Of a stretch of 41,847 nt of DNA, positions 27,184 through 36,006 are shown one piece after another (position 1 is the stretch's first letter; each line of letters starts with the position of its first letter). A program made the position numbers and the translations under genes. Source of the DNA: Pseudomonadota bacterium (lineage in GTDB: Bacteria > Pseudomonadota > Alphaproteobacteria > Rhodospirillales > Magnetospirillaceae); NCBI GenBank assembly GCA_021848545.1, contig JAJZUL010000005.1, positions 68,610 to 110,456 on the forward strand, given 5' to 3'. Under the pieces are notes generated by a model. The model made no database searches and was not told the DNA's origin. It was given only the letters and a program-made list of their open reading frames with translations.

Positions 27184-27307
27184 GCGGGGGGGCTTCTTCA
27201 GTGCTGTTTGTAAGTCCATTTAACCTCTGTTTCCCCAATAAGTTGGTGGGCCGATTCACCAAACGCTTGGGAATCAGGCGTTTGGATCGGACCAATAGCG
27301 CATAGTG

Positions 27308-27437
27308 CCGATGGTGTCGTCCCATCCCTGGCGTTTGGGCGATGATCCGCCGGCGGAATCCCAACCAGTCGGCGCCCGCCGTTTCTGTGATTACGGCGGG
27401 CGCCGCGCTGGAAAAGTGTCCTGGAACTGGTCGCTGC
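27308..27437 (+). pseudogene. internally deleted relic of the epimerase gene found intact at 28397-29689
   Basis: 27308-27357 matches 28559-28608 of the intact gene, and from there 27352-27433 matches 29542-29624, nearly base for base. About 940 bases are missing between them. The join falls at a shared GGCGGA present at both parental breakpoints (28603-28608 and 29542-29547). One further base is lost in the GGCGGGACGCCG stretch. It has no start and no useful reading frame. This is a duplication remnant in the same orientation as the parent. Confidence 0.85.
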
Positions 27438-27448
27438 CGAACGTCAAC

Positions 27449-28172
27449 TCATGCGTAAGCGTCCGCTGACGGCTGCCTTGTTCTCGACGCGATTGGATAT
27501 AGGGCCGCTGTCACGACATAGGACAAAGCCACGACGAATTTGCGTGGTAAATGGCGCAGTATCATCTTTCGCATTGGTTCCACCAGGAAACGGACCAATT
27601 CGTTCCCCTCGGCGCTATAGGTCCAGATGATGATCAGTCCGCCCGGTTTGCAATGGCGGTAAGAGCCTGACCCGAAACTCGCCATGGCGGCCTGCAAATG
27701 GCGGTTTTCTGCGCTTCCGCTGCTCACGTACATAAAGTACGCTCCGCTGCGGTTCTCGAAACCCGCCATTTTCGGCTCACCCTGGCGACTTTCGGGTCGG
27801 GCTCTAAAGGTTGGCAAAGGTCGCCGTCGGATCGTCGGTGTGGTGAATGACCCCGATGCAGACCACAACATCGAATTGACGGCCGAGATCCATGCTGGTG
27901 ATATCGGCTTCGATGAGTGTGGCGTTGTCGCGGTGGGCCACTCTTTGACGTGCCACCTCGACGGTGTTCAGATCGACCGCGGTTATGGACTTCGCCACTC
28001 CGGCCATGAACAGCGTATGGTTCGCCCCCCCGCAGCCGCATTCCAACACGTCCTTGTCCCGAAAGTCAGCGACGGTAGCGGGTTTGATCCAATCCTCGAA
28101 CAAGAACAACTGATCGTCTTCGAATGTATTCCATTGAAAAATCCATTCATTGCATTGATTGTTGACCATCAC
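27449..28172 (-). pseudogene. SAM-dependent methyltransferase gene split by a MITE-like insertion
   Basis: Minus-strand gene starting at GTG 28172 (or ATG 28169). The first 122 codons encode a class I methyltransferase N-terminus: DVLECGCGGANHTLF is the SAM-binding motif I, and VVVCIGVIHHTDD is the later core motif. The frame stops at a TAG created at 27804-27806 by the insertion. Beyond the element the frame resumes as YRHCKPGGLIIIWTYS, the expected post-core motif. Removing the element and one TA restores a single open frame of 192 codons reading ...FANLYRHCKPGG.... The 3' end lies within 12-16 bases of the epimerase relic, so the C-terminus may also be shortened. Probably inactive; originally perhaps a sugar or lipid methyltransferase. 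Confidence 0.85.
27660..27806. repeat. MITE-like inverted-repeat element, copy 2, with TA target duplication
   Basis: Element of 143 bases (27662-27804) flanked by TA at 27660-27661 and 27805-27806. Terminal inverted repeats at 27662-27684 and 27783-27805 match at 21 of 23 positions. An inner inverted repeat (27696-27709 with the GAAACCCGCCATTT stretch near 27768) extends the hairpin. It is directly repeated with copy 1 at the left edge of the window, with about five differences over 118 bases. It carries no gene, so it must have been moved in trans, plausibly by an IS630/Tc1-type transposase. Confidence 0.88.
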
Positions 28173-28396
28173 ATTGTCTCTCGTTTATTGATTGTGGAAT
28201 TGGTCGCGCTTTGACATTTACGGGTTAACTACGATGCATTCGGCCAGAGGATGCATCTTGATCGGAATCGAGTTCCGGCCGCCGATGACGCCAATTTTGA
28301 ACATGGCGCCAAGGTCACATGTAAAGTTGCGCTTACTATTATTGATCCGGTCATGGCAATTTGCGTTGCGGGAATTTCAGATATCGGATTGGGGCG

Positions 28397-29689
28397 ATGA
28401 CGGAAAGCGAAATTTCAACCGCAAGGTCGGGACCTGACGGGATGGTGGCTGGGCCGCGTCTGGTCATCACCGGTGCCGCCGGCTATATCGGCGCGGCCCT
28501 GGCCGCCGCCGCCCGGCGGGACGGGTGGCGGGTTGTCGCGCTTGGCCGATCCCCCGATCCGACGGTGCCGTCCCATCCCTGGCGTTTGGGCGAGGACCCG
28601 CCGGCGGAGGCCCTGGCCGGCGCGGATGCGGTGATCCATCTCGCCCACCAATGGGCGGCGCCCGGCGCCCAGGGGGAGGACCCCAACATTCCGGGGACCG
28701 AACGCCTGTTGGAGGCGACGCGGCGTCATGGGGTCAGGCGGGTGGTGTTCGCGTCGAGCATTTCCGCCCGCGAGGATGCCCTGAACGCCTATGGCCGTCT
28801 CAAATGGCGGGTCGAACAGACGCTGCGGGCGCCGGTCGAATTGTCGGCCCGTATCGGGCTGGTCTATGGCGGGGCCGATGCCGGATTGTGGGGTCTGTTG
28901 TGCAAGCTGGTGCGCCTGACTCCGATCCTGCCCATGGTCGGGGGCGGACGGCCGATCCAGCCGATCCGCATGGACGAACTGTGCGACGGTCTGTTGCGCC
29001 TGGCCCGGATGCCGGCGCCGACCCGCGCGGTCTACGGATTGGCGAGCCCGACGACCATCTCTTTTTCCGCCTTTTTGCGGACGGTCGCCCGCCTGCGCTT
29101 TCACCGCCCGCTTATGGTGATTTCCTTGCCCCTGGGCCCGGTTCTGGCGGCGGTCGATCTGGTGTCGCGGGTGGTGCCGGCGATCAACCGCGAACGGGTT
29201 CTGGGACTGGCGGGGTTGCCGGTTATCGACAATGCCGCCGACATTGCCGAACTGGGTCTGGAGATACGCTCGGTGGTGGACGGTCTGGCGCCGTTCGCCC
29301 GGCGCAAAGCGATCCTGCGCGAGGGCCGCGCTCTGCTGCGGTATGTTCTGGGTGTTTCACCGCCCATGGGAATGCTGCGGCACTATGTGACCGGGATCGA
29401 AAGCTATGGGGGCGGCCGGCCCTTGGATCTGCCGGCGCCGCTTCTGACCGTGCCGGGCCTGCTGCGTCTGGCGGAGCCGGTCGGCGGCAAGGGCGAGGGG
29501 CGTCATACCCTGGTTGAACGGTTGGAGATGGCGATGATCCTGGCGGAATCCCAACCGGTCGGCGCCCGCCGTCTCTATGATTACGGCGGGACGCCGCGCT
29601 GGAAAAGTGTCCTGGGACTGGTCGGAATCGGCGCGATCGAAGCCCTGTTGCTGCCGGTGAGAATGGTTTTGGGGCGCCGTTACCGATGA
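28397..29689 (+). CDS. NAD-dependent epimerase/dehydratase (extended SDR)
   Basis: Extended SDR of 430 residues from the ATG at 28397; ATG 28442 is a possible shorter start. Nucleotide motif GAAGYIG at 26-32; VVFASSIS then YGRLK gives the Y-x-x-x-K active site. The C-terminal 150 residues, past the usual end near 300, are an added basic region with hydrophobic patches (WKSVLGLVGIGAIEALLLPVRMVL) that may attach it to the membrane. Likely works on a nucleotide sugar or lipid-linked sugar. Its stop overlaps the GMC oxidoreductase start (ATGA), so the two probably act in sequence. A deleted relic copy lies at 27308-27437. Confidence 0.85.
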   Translation: MTESEISTARSGPDGMVAGPRLVITGAAGYIGAALAAAARRDGWRVVALGRSPDPTVPSHPWRLGEDPPAEALAGADAVIHLAHQWAAPGAQGEDPNIPGTERLLEATRRHGVRRVVFASSISAREDALNAYGRLKWRVEQTLRAPVELSARIGLVYGGADAGLWGLLCKLVRLTPILPMVGGGRPIQPIRMDELCDGLLRLARMPAPTRAVYGLASPTTISFSAFLRTVARLRFHRPLMVISLPLGPVLAAVDLVSRVVPAINRERVLGLAGLPVIDNAADIAELGLEIRSVVDGLAPFARRKAILREGRALLRYVLGVSPPMGMLRHYVTGIESYGGGRPLDLPAPLLTVPGLLRLAEPVGGKGEGRHTLVERLEMAMILAESQPVGARRLYDYGGTPRWKSVLGLVGIGAIEALLLPVRMVLGRRYR

Positions 29690-31245
29690 GCGATGCGCGT
29701 CCCGTGGTGGTGGTCGGCAGCGGGCCGGCAGGCGTCAGCGTCGCCTGGCCGCTGGTCGAGGCGGGGCTGCCGGTCCTCATGCTCGATGCCGGCGCCGAGG
29801 CCGGTCCGTCGCGGGTCGCCGCCGACCGGTCCAGCCTGGCCAGCCTGCGGACCGACTTCGGCACGGGGCGATCCTGGCGCCACCTCATCGGTCCAACCCT
29901 GTCCGGTTTACGCAATGTCGGCTACGCGTCGCCCAAATTGCGGACCAGCGCCGCTCCCGGCTTCGGCGAGGATTACGCCGTCGCCCTCGGCCTGGACGCG
30001 TCGGGGTTCAGGGCGGTGGGCGCTTTTTCGCCGGGCGGGCTCAGCGCCGTCTGGGGGGCGGTGGTCTGCGCCTTCCAGGGCGAGGAACTGGACCCCCGGA
30101 TCGATGCCGGGGCGCTGGACGAGTCCTATCGCCGGGTGGCGGCCCGGATCGGCATCAATGGCAGCGACGACGATCCCCTGGCGGACTATCTCGGGCGGGG
30201 ATTGCCGTTGCAACCGCCGCTGCCGGTATCGTCCGCCGCCGCCGCCTTGCTGGCGAAAAAAGGTCCGGGAGGCGACGGATTGACGGTGGGGCGCCTGCGC
30301 ACCGCGATTCTGACCCGCGATCTCGGCGACCGGAATGCCTGCGATCTCGGGCGCGCCTGCATGTGGGGGTGTGGGGTCGGCGCCATCTACAATTCCGCCG
30401 ACGAATTGCCGGCGTTGTGGGGCCGGGACAATTTCACTCTGCGATGGCGGGCCGAGGTGGTGGCGGTCGAAAGCGACGGTAGCGGTCCGGTCCTGCGCCT
30501 TCGCGACGGGGAAAAAGTGGCGGCCCGGGCGGTGATTCTCGCCGCCGGCGTTCTGTCCACCACCCGGTTGGTGCTGGCGGCGCGGGGGGGCGGGCAGAGT
30601 GTTCCGCTTTTGAACAACCCGGCGGTTTCCTTCGCCCTGCTGTCGCCGTCGCGGCTGGGTCGACCGTTGGCGGCCGTCGGACATGGGGCGGCGCAACTGG
30701 GGTTCCGCCAGATCGTGGCGGGAAAGGGCGAACTGTTCGGGATGTTGTACGACGCCGATACCATGTCGGCGGTCGATATCATGTCCCATATGCCGTTCTC
30801 CCGGCCCGGCGCGGCCGCCGTGGCCCGGCGCCTGCTGCCGGCCGTGATGCTGGGATTGGGCTACCTTCCCGGCGCCTATTCCCGCAATCGCGTCACCCTG
30901 GCCGCCGATGGCGGGCTTAAAATCGAGGGAGAGACCAGCGCCGACTGCGCCGCGACCATGGCGGCAGCCGGAAAGGCCTTGCGCCGTTCCATGGCCCGTC
31001 TGGGCGCCCATATGCTGCCGGGATCGTTCCGGCCCTATCCGCCGGGGGCCGAGGTTCATTACGCCGGGACCTTGGCCCGCCCCGAAGACAGCACCGCCGA
31101 TGGCGCGATCGTCGGCCTGCCCGGCGTGGTGGTCGCCGACGCCTCGGTCATCGGGCGCCTGCCGGCCAAGACTCACACCTTCACCGCCATGGCCAATGCC
31201 GATCGGATCGGTCGCCTGTGGGCCGCCCGTCTGTCAGGCGTCTGA
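29686..31245 (+). CDS. GMC-type FAD-dependent oxidoreductase
   Basis: Flavoprotein of 519 residues. The FAD dinucleotide motif GSGPAG is at 11-16 and is followed by an acidic strand end (VLMLDAG). ARAVILAAGVLSTTRLVL is the usual GMC second block, and the C-terminus has VHYAGTLARPED and VVVADASVIGRLPAKTHTFTAMANADRIGRL, matching the GMC C-terminal domain. Family members oxidise alcohols, including sugars. Translational coupling with the upstream SDR suggests alternate oxidation and reduction of a sugar hydroxyl, as in two-step epimerisations; this is inferred. Its 3' end overlaps the convergent DUF1015 gene by 12 bases. Confidence 0.87.
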   Translation: MSDARPVVVVGSGPAGVSVAWPLVEAGLPVLMLDAGAEAGPSRVAADRSSLASLRTDFGTGRSWRHLIGPTLSGLRNVGYASPKLRTSAAPGFGEDYAVALGLDASGFRAVGAFSPGGLSAVWGAVVCAFQGEELDPRIDAGALDESYRRVAARIGINGSDDDPLADYLGRGLPLQPPLPVSSAAAALLAKKGPGGDGLTVGRLRTAILTRDLGDRNACDLGRACMWGCGVGAIYNSADELPALWGRDNFTLRWRAEVVAVESDGSGPVLRLRDGEKVAARAVILAAGVLSTTRLVLAARGGGQSVPLLNNPAVSFALLSPSRLGRPLAAVGHGAAQLGFRQIVAGKGELFGMLYDADTMSAVDIMSHMPFSRPGAAAVARRLLPAVMLGLGYLPGAYSRNRVTLAADGGLKIEGETSADCAATMAAAGKALRRSMARLGAHMLPGSFRPYPPGAEVHYAGTLARPEDSTADGAIVGLPGVVVADASVIGRLPAKTHTFTAMANADRIGRLWAARLSGV

Positions 31246-32481
31246 GAGCGGATAGCTGACCAGCCCGTCGGCCAGCTTGGGTTCGAACCAGGTGGATTTG
31301 GGCGGCATCACCTGACCGGCTTCGGCCACCGCCACCAGATCGGTCATGGCGGTGGGGAACAGGGCGAAGGCCGCCGCCATCTCGCCCGAATCGACCCGGC
31401 GTTCCAACTCGCCCAAACCGCGCTTGCCGCCGACGAAATCGATGCGCTTGTCCTTGCGCAGATCGGTGATGCCGAGCACAGGCCCCAGCAACCGGTCGGA
31501 CAGGATGCTGACGTCGAGGCGGGCCACCGGCTCGCTTTCCGGGGGGCGCGGCCGGGTCGGGACCAGATGGTACCATTGGCCGGGCAAATACAGGCCGTAT
31601 TCGCCGGCCGCCGCCGGGCGGCACGGGGAAGCGGCCGGCGTGACGGTGAAGTCGGCCGCCAGAGCTTTCAGGAAGCGGTCCCGATCCATGCCGTTCAGGT
31701 CGCGGACCACCCGGTTGTAATCGAAGATCTTCATCTCGCCGATGGGGAAGGTCACCACCAGAAAGGATTCGTGCGGGGCGTCGCCGGCCGCGCCCGCCTT
31801 GCGGCGGGCCTGGGCGACGCGGGCGGCGGCGGCGGAACGGTGGTGGCCGTCGGCGATATAGACCGCCGGCATGGAATCGAAGGCGGCGGTCACCGAAGCG
31901 ATCAACGACTCGCTCTCCATGACCCAGATCGTGTGGCGGATGCCGTCGGCGGCGGTCACGGAATAGGCCGGCGCGGCGGCGACCGTCGCGGCGATGGCGG
32001 CGGCCACGTCCGGATGGTCGGGGTGGGCCAGCAGCACCGGGCCGGTCTGGGCGTCGCAGGCCTCGATCTGGCGGACGCGGTCGTCCTCCTTGTCGGGGCG
32101 GGTGAATTCGTGCTTGCGGATGCGGTTGGCCTCGTAGGCTGCCACCGAACCGCCGCCGACCAGCCCGGTCTGGACGTGATCGCCCATTTCCAGGCGGTAG
32201 ACGTAGTAACAGGGTTTGGCGTCCCGGCGCAGAACGCCGTCGGCCACCATCCGGTCCAGGTTTTCCCGCGCCTTGGCATAAACGGCGGGGTCGGTGGAAT
32301 CGGTGCCCGGCGGCAGGTCGATCTCGGCCTTGGAAATGTGCAGAAAGCTCAACGGGTGACCCGCGGCCAGTTGGCGGGCCTCGTCGCTGGACAGCACGTC
32401 ATACGGCGGGGCCGCGACCTCGGCCGCATGGTCCGGACTGGGGCGCAGCCCGGCGAAGGGGCGAAGCAGGGGAACGGGCAC
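31234..32481 (-). CDS. DUF1015 family protein
   Basis: Protein of 415 residues, full length for DUF1015. It begins PLLRPFAGLRPSPDHAAEVAAPPYDVLSSDEAR, the family hallmark, and includes VYIADGHHRSAAAARVAQARR, the most conserved block, and a C-terminal FFPTAMTDLVAVAEAGQVMPPKSTWF-like end with the PPKST motif. DUF1015 proteins are widespread in bacteria and archaea; the ADGHHR block resembles ParB/SerK-type active sites, but I would not assign an activity. It is on the minus strand, convergent with the GMC oxidoreductase, and outside the polysaccharide operon. Confidence 0.92.
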   Translation of the reverse strand: MPVPLLRPFAGLRPSPDHAAEVAAPPYDVLSSDEARQLAAGHPLSFLHISKAEIDLPPGTDSTDPAVYAKARENLDRMVADGVLRRDAKPCYYVYRLEMGDHVQTGLVGGGSVAAYEANRIRKHEFTRPDKEDDRVRQIEACDAQTGPVLLAHPDHPDVAAAIAATVAAAPAYSVTAADGIRHTIWVMESESLIASVTAAFDSMPAVYIADGHHRSAAAARVAQARRKAGAAGDAPHESFLVVTFPIGEMKIFDYNRVVRDLNGMDRDRFLKALAADFTVTPAASPCRPAAAGEYGLYLPGQWYHLVPTRPRPPESEPVARLDVSILSDRLLGPVLGITDLRKDKRIDFVGGKRGLGELERRVDSGEMAAAFALFPTAMTDLVAVAEAGQVMPPKSTWFEPKLADGLVSYPLSDA

Positions 32482-32567
32482 GGGATGGACTTTCCACAGA
32501 TGGCGGGACGGACAGGCGGACCTTAGATCGGGCGGATCGAAAAGAAAAGACCAAGGTCGCCGGAGCC

Positions 32568-32597
32568 CAGGGGAATCGGGTGACCCCGCTTCCCCTG
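32568..32597. terminator. GC-rich hairpin in the gap between two minus-strand genes
   Basis: CAGGGGAA (32568-32575) pairs perfectly with TTCCCCTG (32590-32597), and the loop adds a further CGGG/CCCG pairing after one mismatch. It lies downstream of the minus-strand AsnB gene and could stop its transcription. There is no immediate U run, so it could equally be a repeat. The rest of the 284-base gap (32482-32765) holds no supported gene. Confidence 0.4.
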
Positions 32598-32765
32598 CAT
32601 TATGTCTATTTCCCTCAATCGCCGGGCGGGCGCGTCCGCGCCCTTGGCTATCCTCGCTTGCGCTCCGAGGCCCCGATGGAGCCTCTCCGCACGCTGCGGC
32701 GGCCTCAACGGCCTAGTCGCTCCGCTCCAACGCGCCTTCACCCGATTACCCTGCGCCGGAGCCCC

Positions 32766-34697
32766 TCACCACCGGCGGCGCCAGGCTTGCAGCATCAGCA
32801 CCGTCCACAGCGGATATTGCCAATTGCGCCGGCCGGACAGATGTTCGGCCCAGCGGGCCCGGATCGGGGCGGGGTCGAGCAGGCCATCGGCGCGCATCGC
32901 CGTTTCGTCCAGCAGATCCTCGGCCCAGTCGCGCAGCGGCCCGCGCAGCCACGACCCGATGGGGATGCCGAACCCCATCTTGGGACGGTCGAGCAGGGAT
33001 TTCGGCACATGGCGGTACAGCACCCGCCGCAGCAGCCATTTGCTTTCGCCGTCGCGCATCTTCATGCGGTGGGGCAGCGACCAGGCGAACGCGACGACAC
33101 GGTGGTCGAGCAACGGCACCCGCGCCTCCAGCGACACCGCCATGCTGGCCCGGTCCACCTTGGTCAGGATGTCGTCGGGCAGATAGGTGAGAGTATCGAG
33201 CAACTGCATCCGGTCGAGAGGATCGGGGAAATCCCGGCGCAGACCGGGATCGGTCAGCGGACCGATCGGTTCGGTCCCGCCGATGGCCAGTTTTTCGGGC
33301 TCGTTCCACTGGCTGACCAGCCGGCGGTACACGGTATCGGGCGTCTCGGTCAGCAACCCGGCCAGCTTGTGTACCTTGTCGCCGGGCTGGGGCGGGCGCA
33401 GGCGGCCGGGAACCAGCCCGAACAGACGGTCCCAGGCCGCCACCGGCATGGCGGTCAGACCGCCGGCGGCGACGCGGCCGAGCGGCGCCGGCAGGGCCGA
33501 CAGGACGCGGCCCAGGGAACGGGCCAGACGATAGCGGTTGTAGCCGGCGAACAATTCGTCGCCCCCATCCCCCGACAAGGCGACGGTGACCTTGGCGCGG
33601 GTCATCTCCGACACCAGAAAGGTGGGAATCTGCGACGAATCGGCGAAGGGTTCGTCGTACCACTCGGCCAGCCGCGGCACGATCTCCAGGGCATGGGCCG
33701 GTTCGACATAGAGTTCGGTGTGGTCGGTGCCGATATGCCGGGCGATGGCGGCGGCATGGGCGGCCTCGTCATAGCCGGCCTCGTTGAAGCCGATGGAAAA
33801 GGTCCGCACCGGCCGCCGGCTGTGCTTTTGCATCAGGGCGACCACCGTGCTGGAATCGATGCCGCCCGACAGAAAGGCGCCCAGCGGCACGTCCGAGACC
33901 ATGTGCCGGTTCACCGCGTCCCCCAGAAGATCCTCCAACCGGTCGGTGGCTTCCGTATCGGACAGGGGCCAGTCGGTGCGGGCGCCGATTCCGGCGCGGG
34001 CGACGTCGGCCGCCGACCAATAAATGTCGGTGTTCCGTCCGCCATCGGCGCCGATGGTCAGGATGGTGCCCGGTTCCAGCTTGAACACGTCCCGCCAGAT
34101 CGACCGCGGCGCGGGCACATAGGCGAAGCGCAGATAGGCGGCGAGCGCGTCGCGGTCGATCCGCCGCTCCCAGCCGGGATGGGCGGCCAGCGCCTTCAGT
34201 TCCGAGCCGAACAGCACCAGATCGCCGAACACGCCCCAGTAAAGCGGTTTGATTCCCAGCCGGTCGCGGACCAGATGGAGCCGGCGCTCCTTCCGGTCCC
34301 ACAGGGCGATGGCGAACATCCCCCACAGACGGCGGACGGTTTCGGCCACGCCCCAGAGCGCGCAGCCCTCGACGATCACCTCGGTATCGGACTGGCCGCG
34401 AAAGGACCGTCCCGCCTGTTCCAATTCGGCGCGGAGTTCGGAGAAATTGTAGATTTCACCGTTGAAGGCGATCACCCAGCGCCCGCAGGACGAGACCATG
34501 GGTTGATGGCCCAAGGGCGAAAGATCGACGATCGACAGCCGGCGATGGGCCAGGGCGATACCGGCGGCGGGGTCGCTCCACACGCCGCGATCGTCGGGAC
34601 CGCGAAGGGCCAGCGCGTCGCCCATCCGTCCCGCCAGATCAGCCGCTTCGTCGCCCGCCGTTCCGCCTCGCCGCCAAAGCCCCGCCAGTCCGCACAC
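32766..34697 (-). CDS. glutamine-hydrolysing asparagine synthase-like amidotransferase (AsnB type), second copy
   Basis: Protein of 643 residues beginning MCGLAGLW, with Cys2 as glutaminase nucleophile. Glutaminase blocks HQPMVSSCGRWVIAFNGEIYN and RGQSDTEVI are present. The synthetase domain has SGGIDSS at 277-283, a PP-loop, and ALSGDGGDELFAGYNRY. The gene is 39 bases downstream of the rfbB-like gene on the same strand, so the two are likely co-transcribed, and the pair suggests amidation or amide transfer in a sugar pathway. True asparagine synthesis cannot be excluded. It is a distinct paralogue of the AsnB at 22351. Confidence 0.9.
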   Translation of the reverse strand: MCGLAGLWRRGGTAGDEAADLAGRMGDALALRGPDDRGVWSDPAAGIALAHRRLSIVDLSPLGHQPMVSSCGRWVIAFNGEIYNFSELRAELEQAGRSFRGQSDTEVIVEGCALWGVAETVRRLWGMFAIALWDRKERRLHLVRDRLGIKPLYWGVFGDLVLFGSELKALAAHPGWERRIDRDALAAYLRFAYVPAPRSIWRDVFKLEPGTILTIGADGGRNTDIYWSAADVARAGIGARTDWPLSDTEATDRLEDLLGDAVNRHMVSDVPLGAFLSGGIDSSTVVALMQKHSRRPVRTFSIGFNEAGYDEAAHAAAIARHIGTDHTELYVEPAHALEIVPRLAEWYDEPFADSSQIPTFLVSEMTRAKVTVALSGDGGDELFAGYNRYRLARSLGRVLSALPAPLGRVAAGGLTAMPVAAWDRLFGLVPGRLRPPQPGDKVHKLAGLLTETPDTVYRRLVSQWNEPEKLAIGGTEPIGPLTDPGLRRDFPDPLDRMQLLDTLTYLPDDILTKVDRASMAVSLEARVPLLDHRVVAFAWSLPHRMKMRDGESKWLLRRVLYRHVPKSLLDRPKMGFGIPIGSWLRGPLRDWAEDLLDETAMRADGLLDPAPIRARWAEHLSGRRNWQYPLWTVLMLQAWRRRW

Positions 34698-34736
34698 GTT
34701 TTCCTATCCTCACCCGTCTCGTTCGTCGGTTTTCGG

Positions 34737-35792
34737 TTACCGGATCGCGCCCAGGCCGCGCCGTTGGCGGGCGCCGCCGCCGCAGGCGGCGCACCAATCG
34801 GGATTGTCGAGATACCAGCGCACCGTGCGGGCCAGTCCGCTGGTGAAGGTTTCCGTCGGACGCCAACCGAGATCGGCGGTCAGACGGGAAAAATCGGCGC
34901 CATAGCGGCGGTCATGGCCGGGACGGTCGGCGACCGGCGCGATCAGGCGCGCATGGGGGCGGTGGGGCGAATCCGGCAAGGCCTCGTCGAGTTGGGCGCA
35001 GATGGCGCGGGCGACCTCTTCATTGGTGCGCTCGGCGTCGCCGCCGATCATGTAATGGCTGCCCGGCAGGGCGCGGGCGGCGACGAGCGCCAACGCCCGG
35101 GCGTGGTCGTCCACATACAGCCAGTCGCGGACATTGAGGCCGTCGCCGTAAAGCGGCAGGCTCAGCCCCGCCGCCCCGTTGAGGATGAACAGCGGGATGA
35201 ATTTTTCCGGGAACTGCCGGGGGCCGTAATTGTTGGTGCAATTGGTCACGATCACCGGCAGGCCGTAGGTCGCATGCCACGCCGCCGCCAGATGGTCGGC
35301 CGACGCCTTGCTGGCCGCATAGGGCGAATTGGGCGCGTAGGGGCTGGTCTCGCTGAACAGCCCGTCCGAACCCAGGGACCCGTACACCTCGTCGGTGGAG
35401 ACATGGACCAGGCGAAAGGCCTCGCGGCGCGGCCCGGCCAGGCCCTCCCAATAGGTCCGCGCCGCCTCCAGCAGACGGAATGTCCCTTCGATATTGGTGC
35501 GGATGAAGTCGGCCGGCGCGTCGATGGACCGGTCGACATGGGATTCGGCCGCCAGATGGATGACCCGATCCGGCCGATGGCGCTCGAACAGGGCCGCCAG
35601 GGCGCCGCCCTCGGCGATATCCACCTGTTCCAGCACATGCCGGGGGTGGTCGGACAATTCGGCCATGGTGAGGGGATTGGCGGCATAGGTCAGTTTGTCC
35701 ACCGTGACCACCCGGCAATCGGATTCGTCGAGAAGGTGGCGGACCAATGCCGAACCGATGAAACCGGCGCCGCCGGTCACCAGAACATCCAA
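34737..35792 (-). CDS. rfbB: dTDP-glucose 4,6-dehydratase
   Basis: Extended SDR of 351 residues with the full dTDP-glucose 4,6-dehydratase pattern: TGGAGFIG (6-13), AAESHVDRSI near 80-90, the catalytic STDEVYG (T133, D134, E135), Tyr158 and Lys162 in YAASKASADH, TNCTNNYGPRQFPEKFIP and the GDGLNVRDWLYVDDHARA substrate block. It makes dTDP-4-keto-6-deoxyglucose. The usual companions rfbA, rfbC and rfbD are not in the window, so they are elsewhere or the product feeds another dTDP-sugar. It starts a minus-strand operon with the AsnB gene and is divergent from the gene at 36007. Confidence 0.9.
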   Translation of the reverse strand: MDVLVTGGAGFIGSALVRHLLDESDCRVVTVDKLTYAANPLTMAELSDHPRHVLEQVDIAEGGALAALFERHRPDRVIHLAAESHVDRSIDAPADFIRTNIEGTFRLLEAARTYWEGLAGPRREAFRLVHVSTDEVYGSLGSDGLFSETSPYAPNSPYAASKASADHLAAAWHATYGLPVIVTNCTNNYGPRQFPEKFIPLFILNGAAGLSLPLYGDGLNVRDWLYVDDHARALALVAARALPGSHYMIGGDAERTNEEVARAICAQLDEALPDSPHRPHARLIAPVADRPGHDRRYGADFSRLTADLGWRPTETFTSGLARTVRWYLDNPDWCAACGGGARQRRGLGAIR

Positions 35793-36006
35793 ATCGCTCT
35801 CCTTTGTCGCCGGGGGGCGCGCTCCCGCACGCTTCGGTGGTTGAGGGTTCCGGGGGCCTGAAAATGGCGCCCGAGACTACCATCGGCTCCGTCATCCCGA
35901 AAGCTACTTCGCCTGCCGTCTCGCGCGTGCGTTGTCTTTGACGGATTCCAGGTCTACCCTGTTCCCCGATGCGCACTTCGGCGCTCTAAAACTAAGGGGA
36001 GACTTC

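Noticed and set aside
27201-27305. Possible 34-codon peptide after the radical SAM gene
   Set aside because: GTG start without a ribosome site and no recognisable sequence; more likely part of the decayed zone.
32580-35861. A 1093-codon plus-strand open frame
   Set aside because: It is antisense to the clearly recognisable rfbB and AsnB genes; GC-rich third positions keep stops out of this frame.
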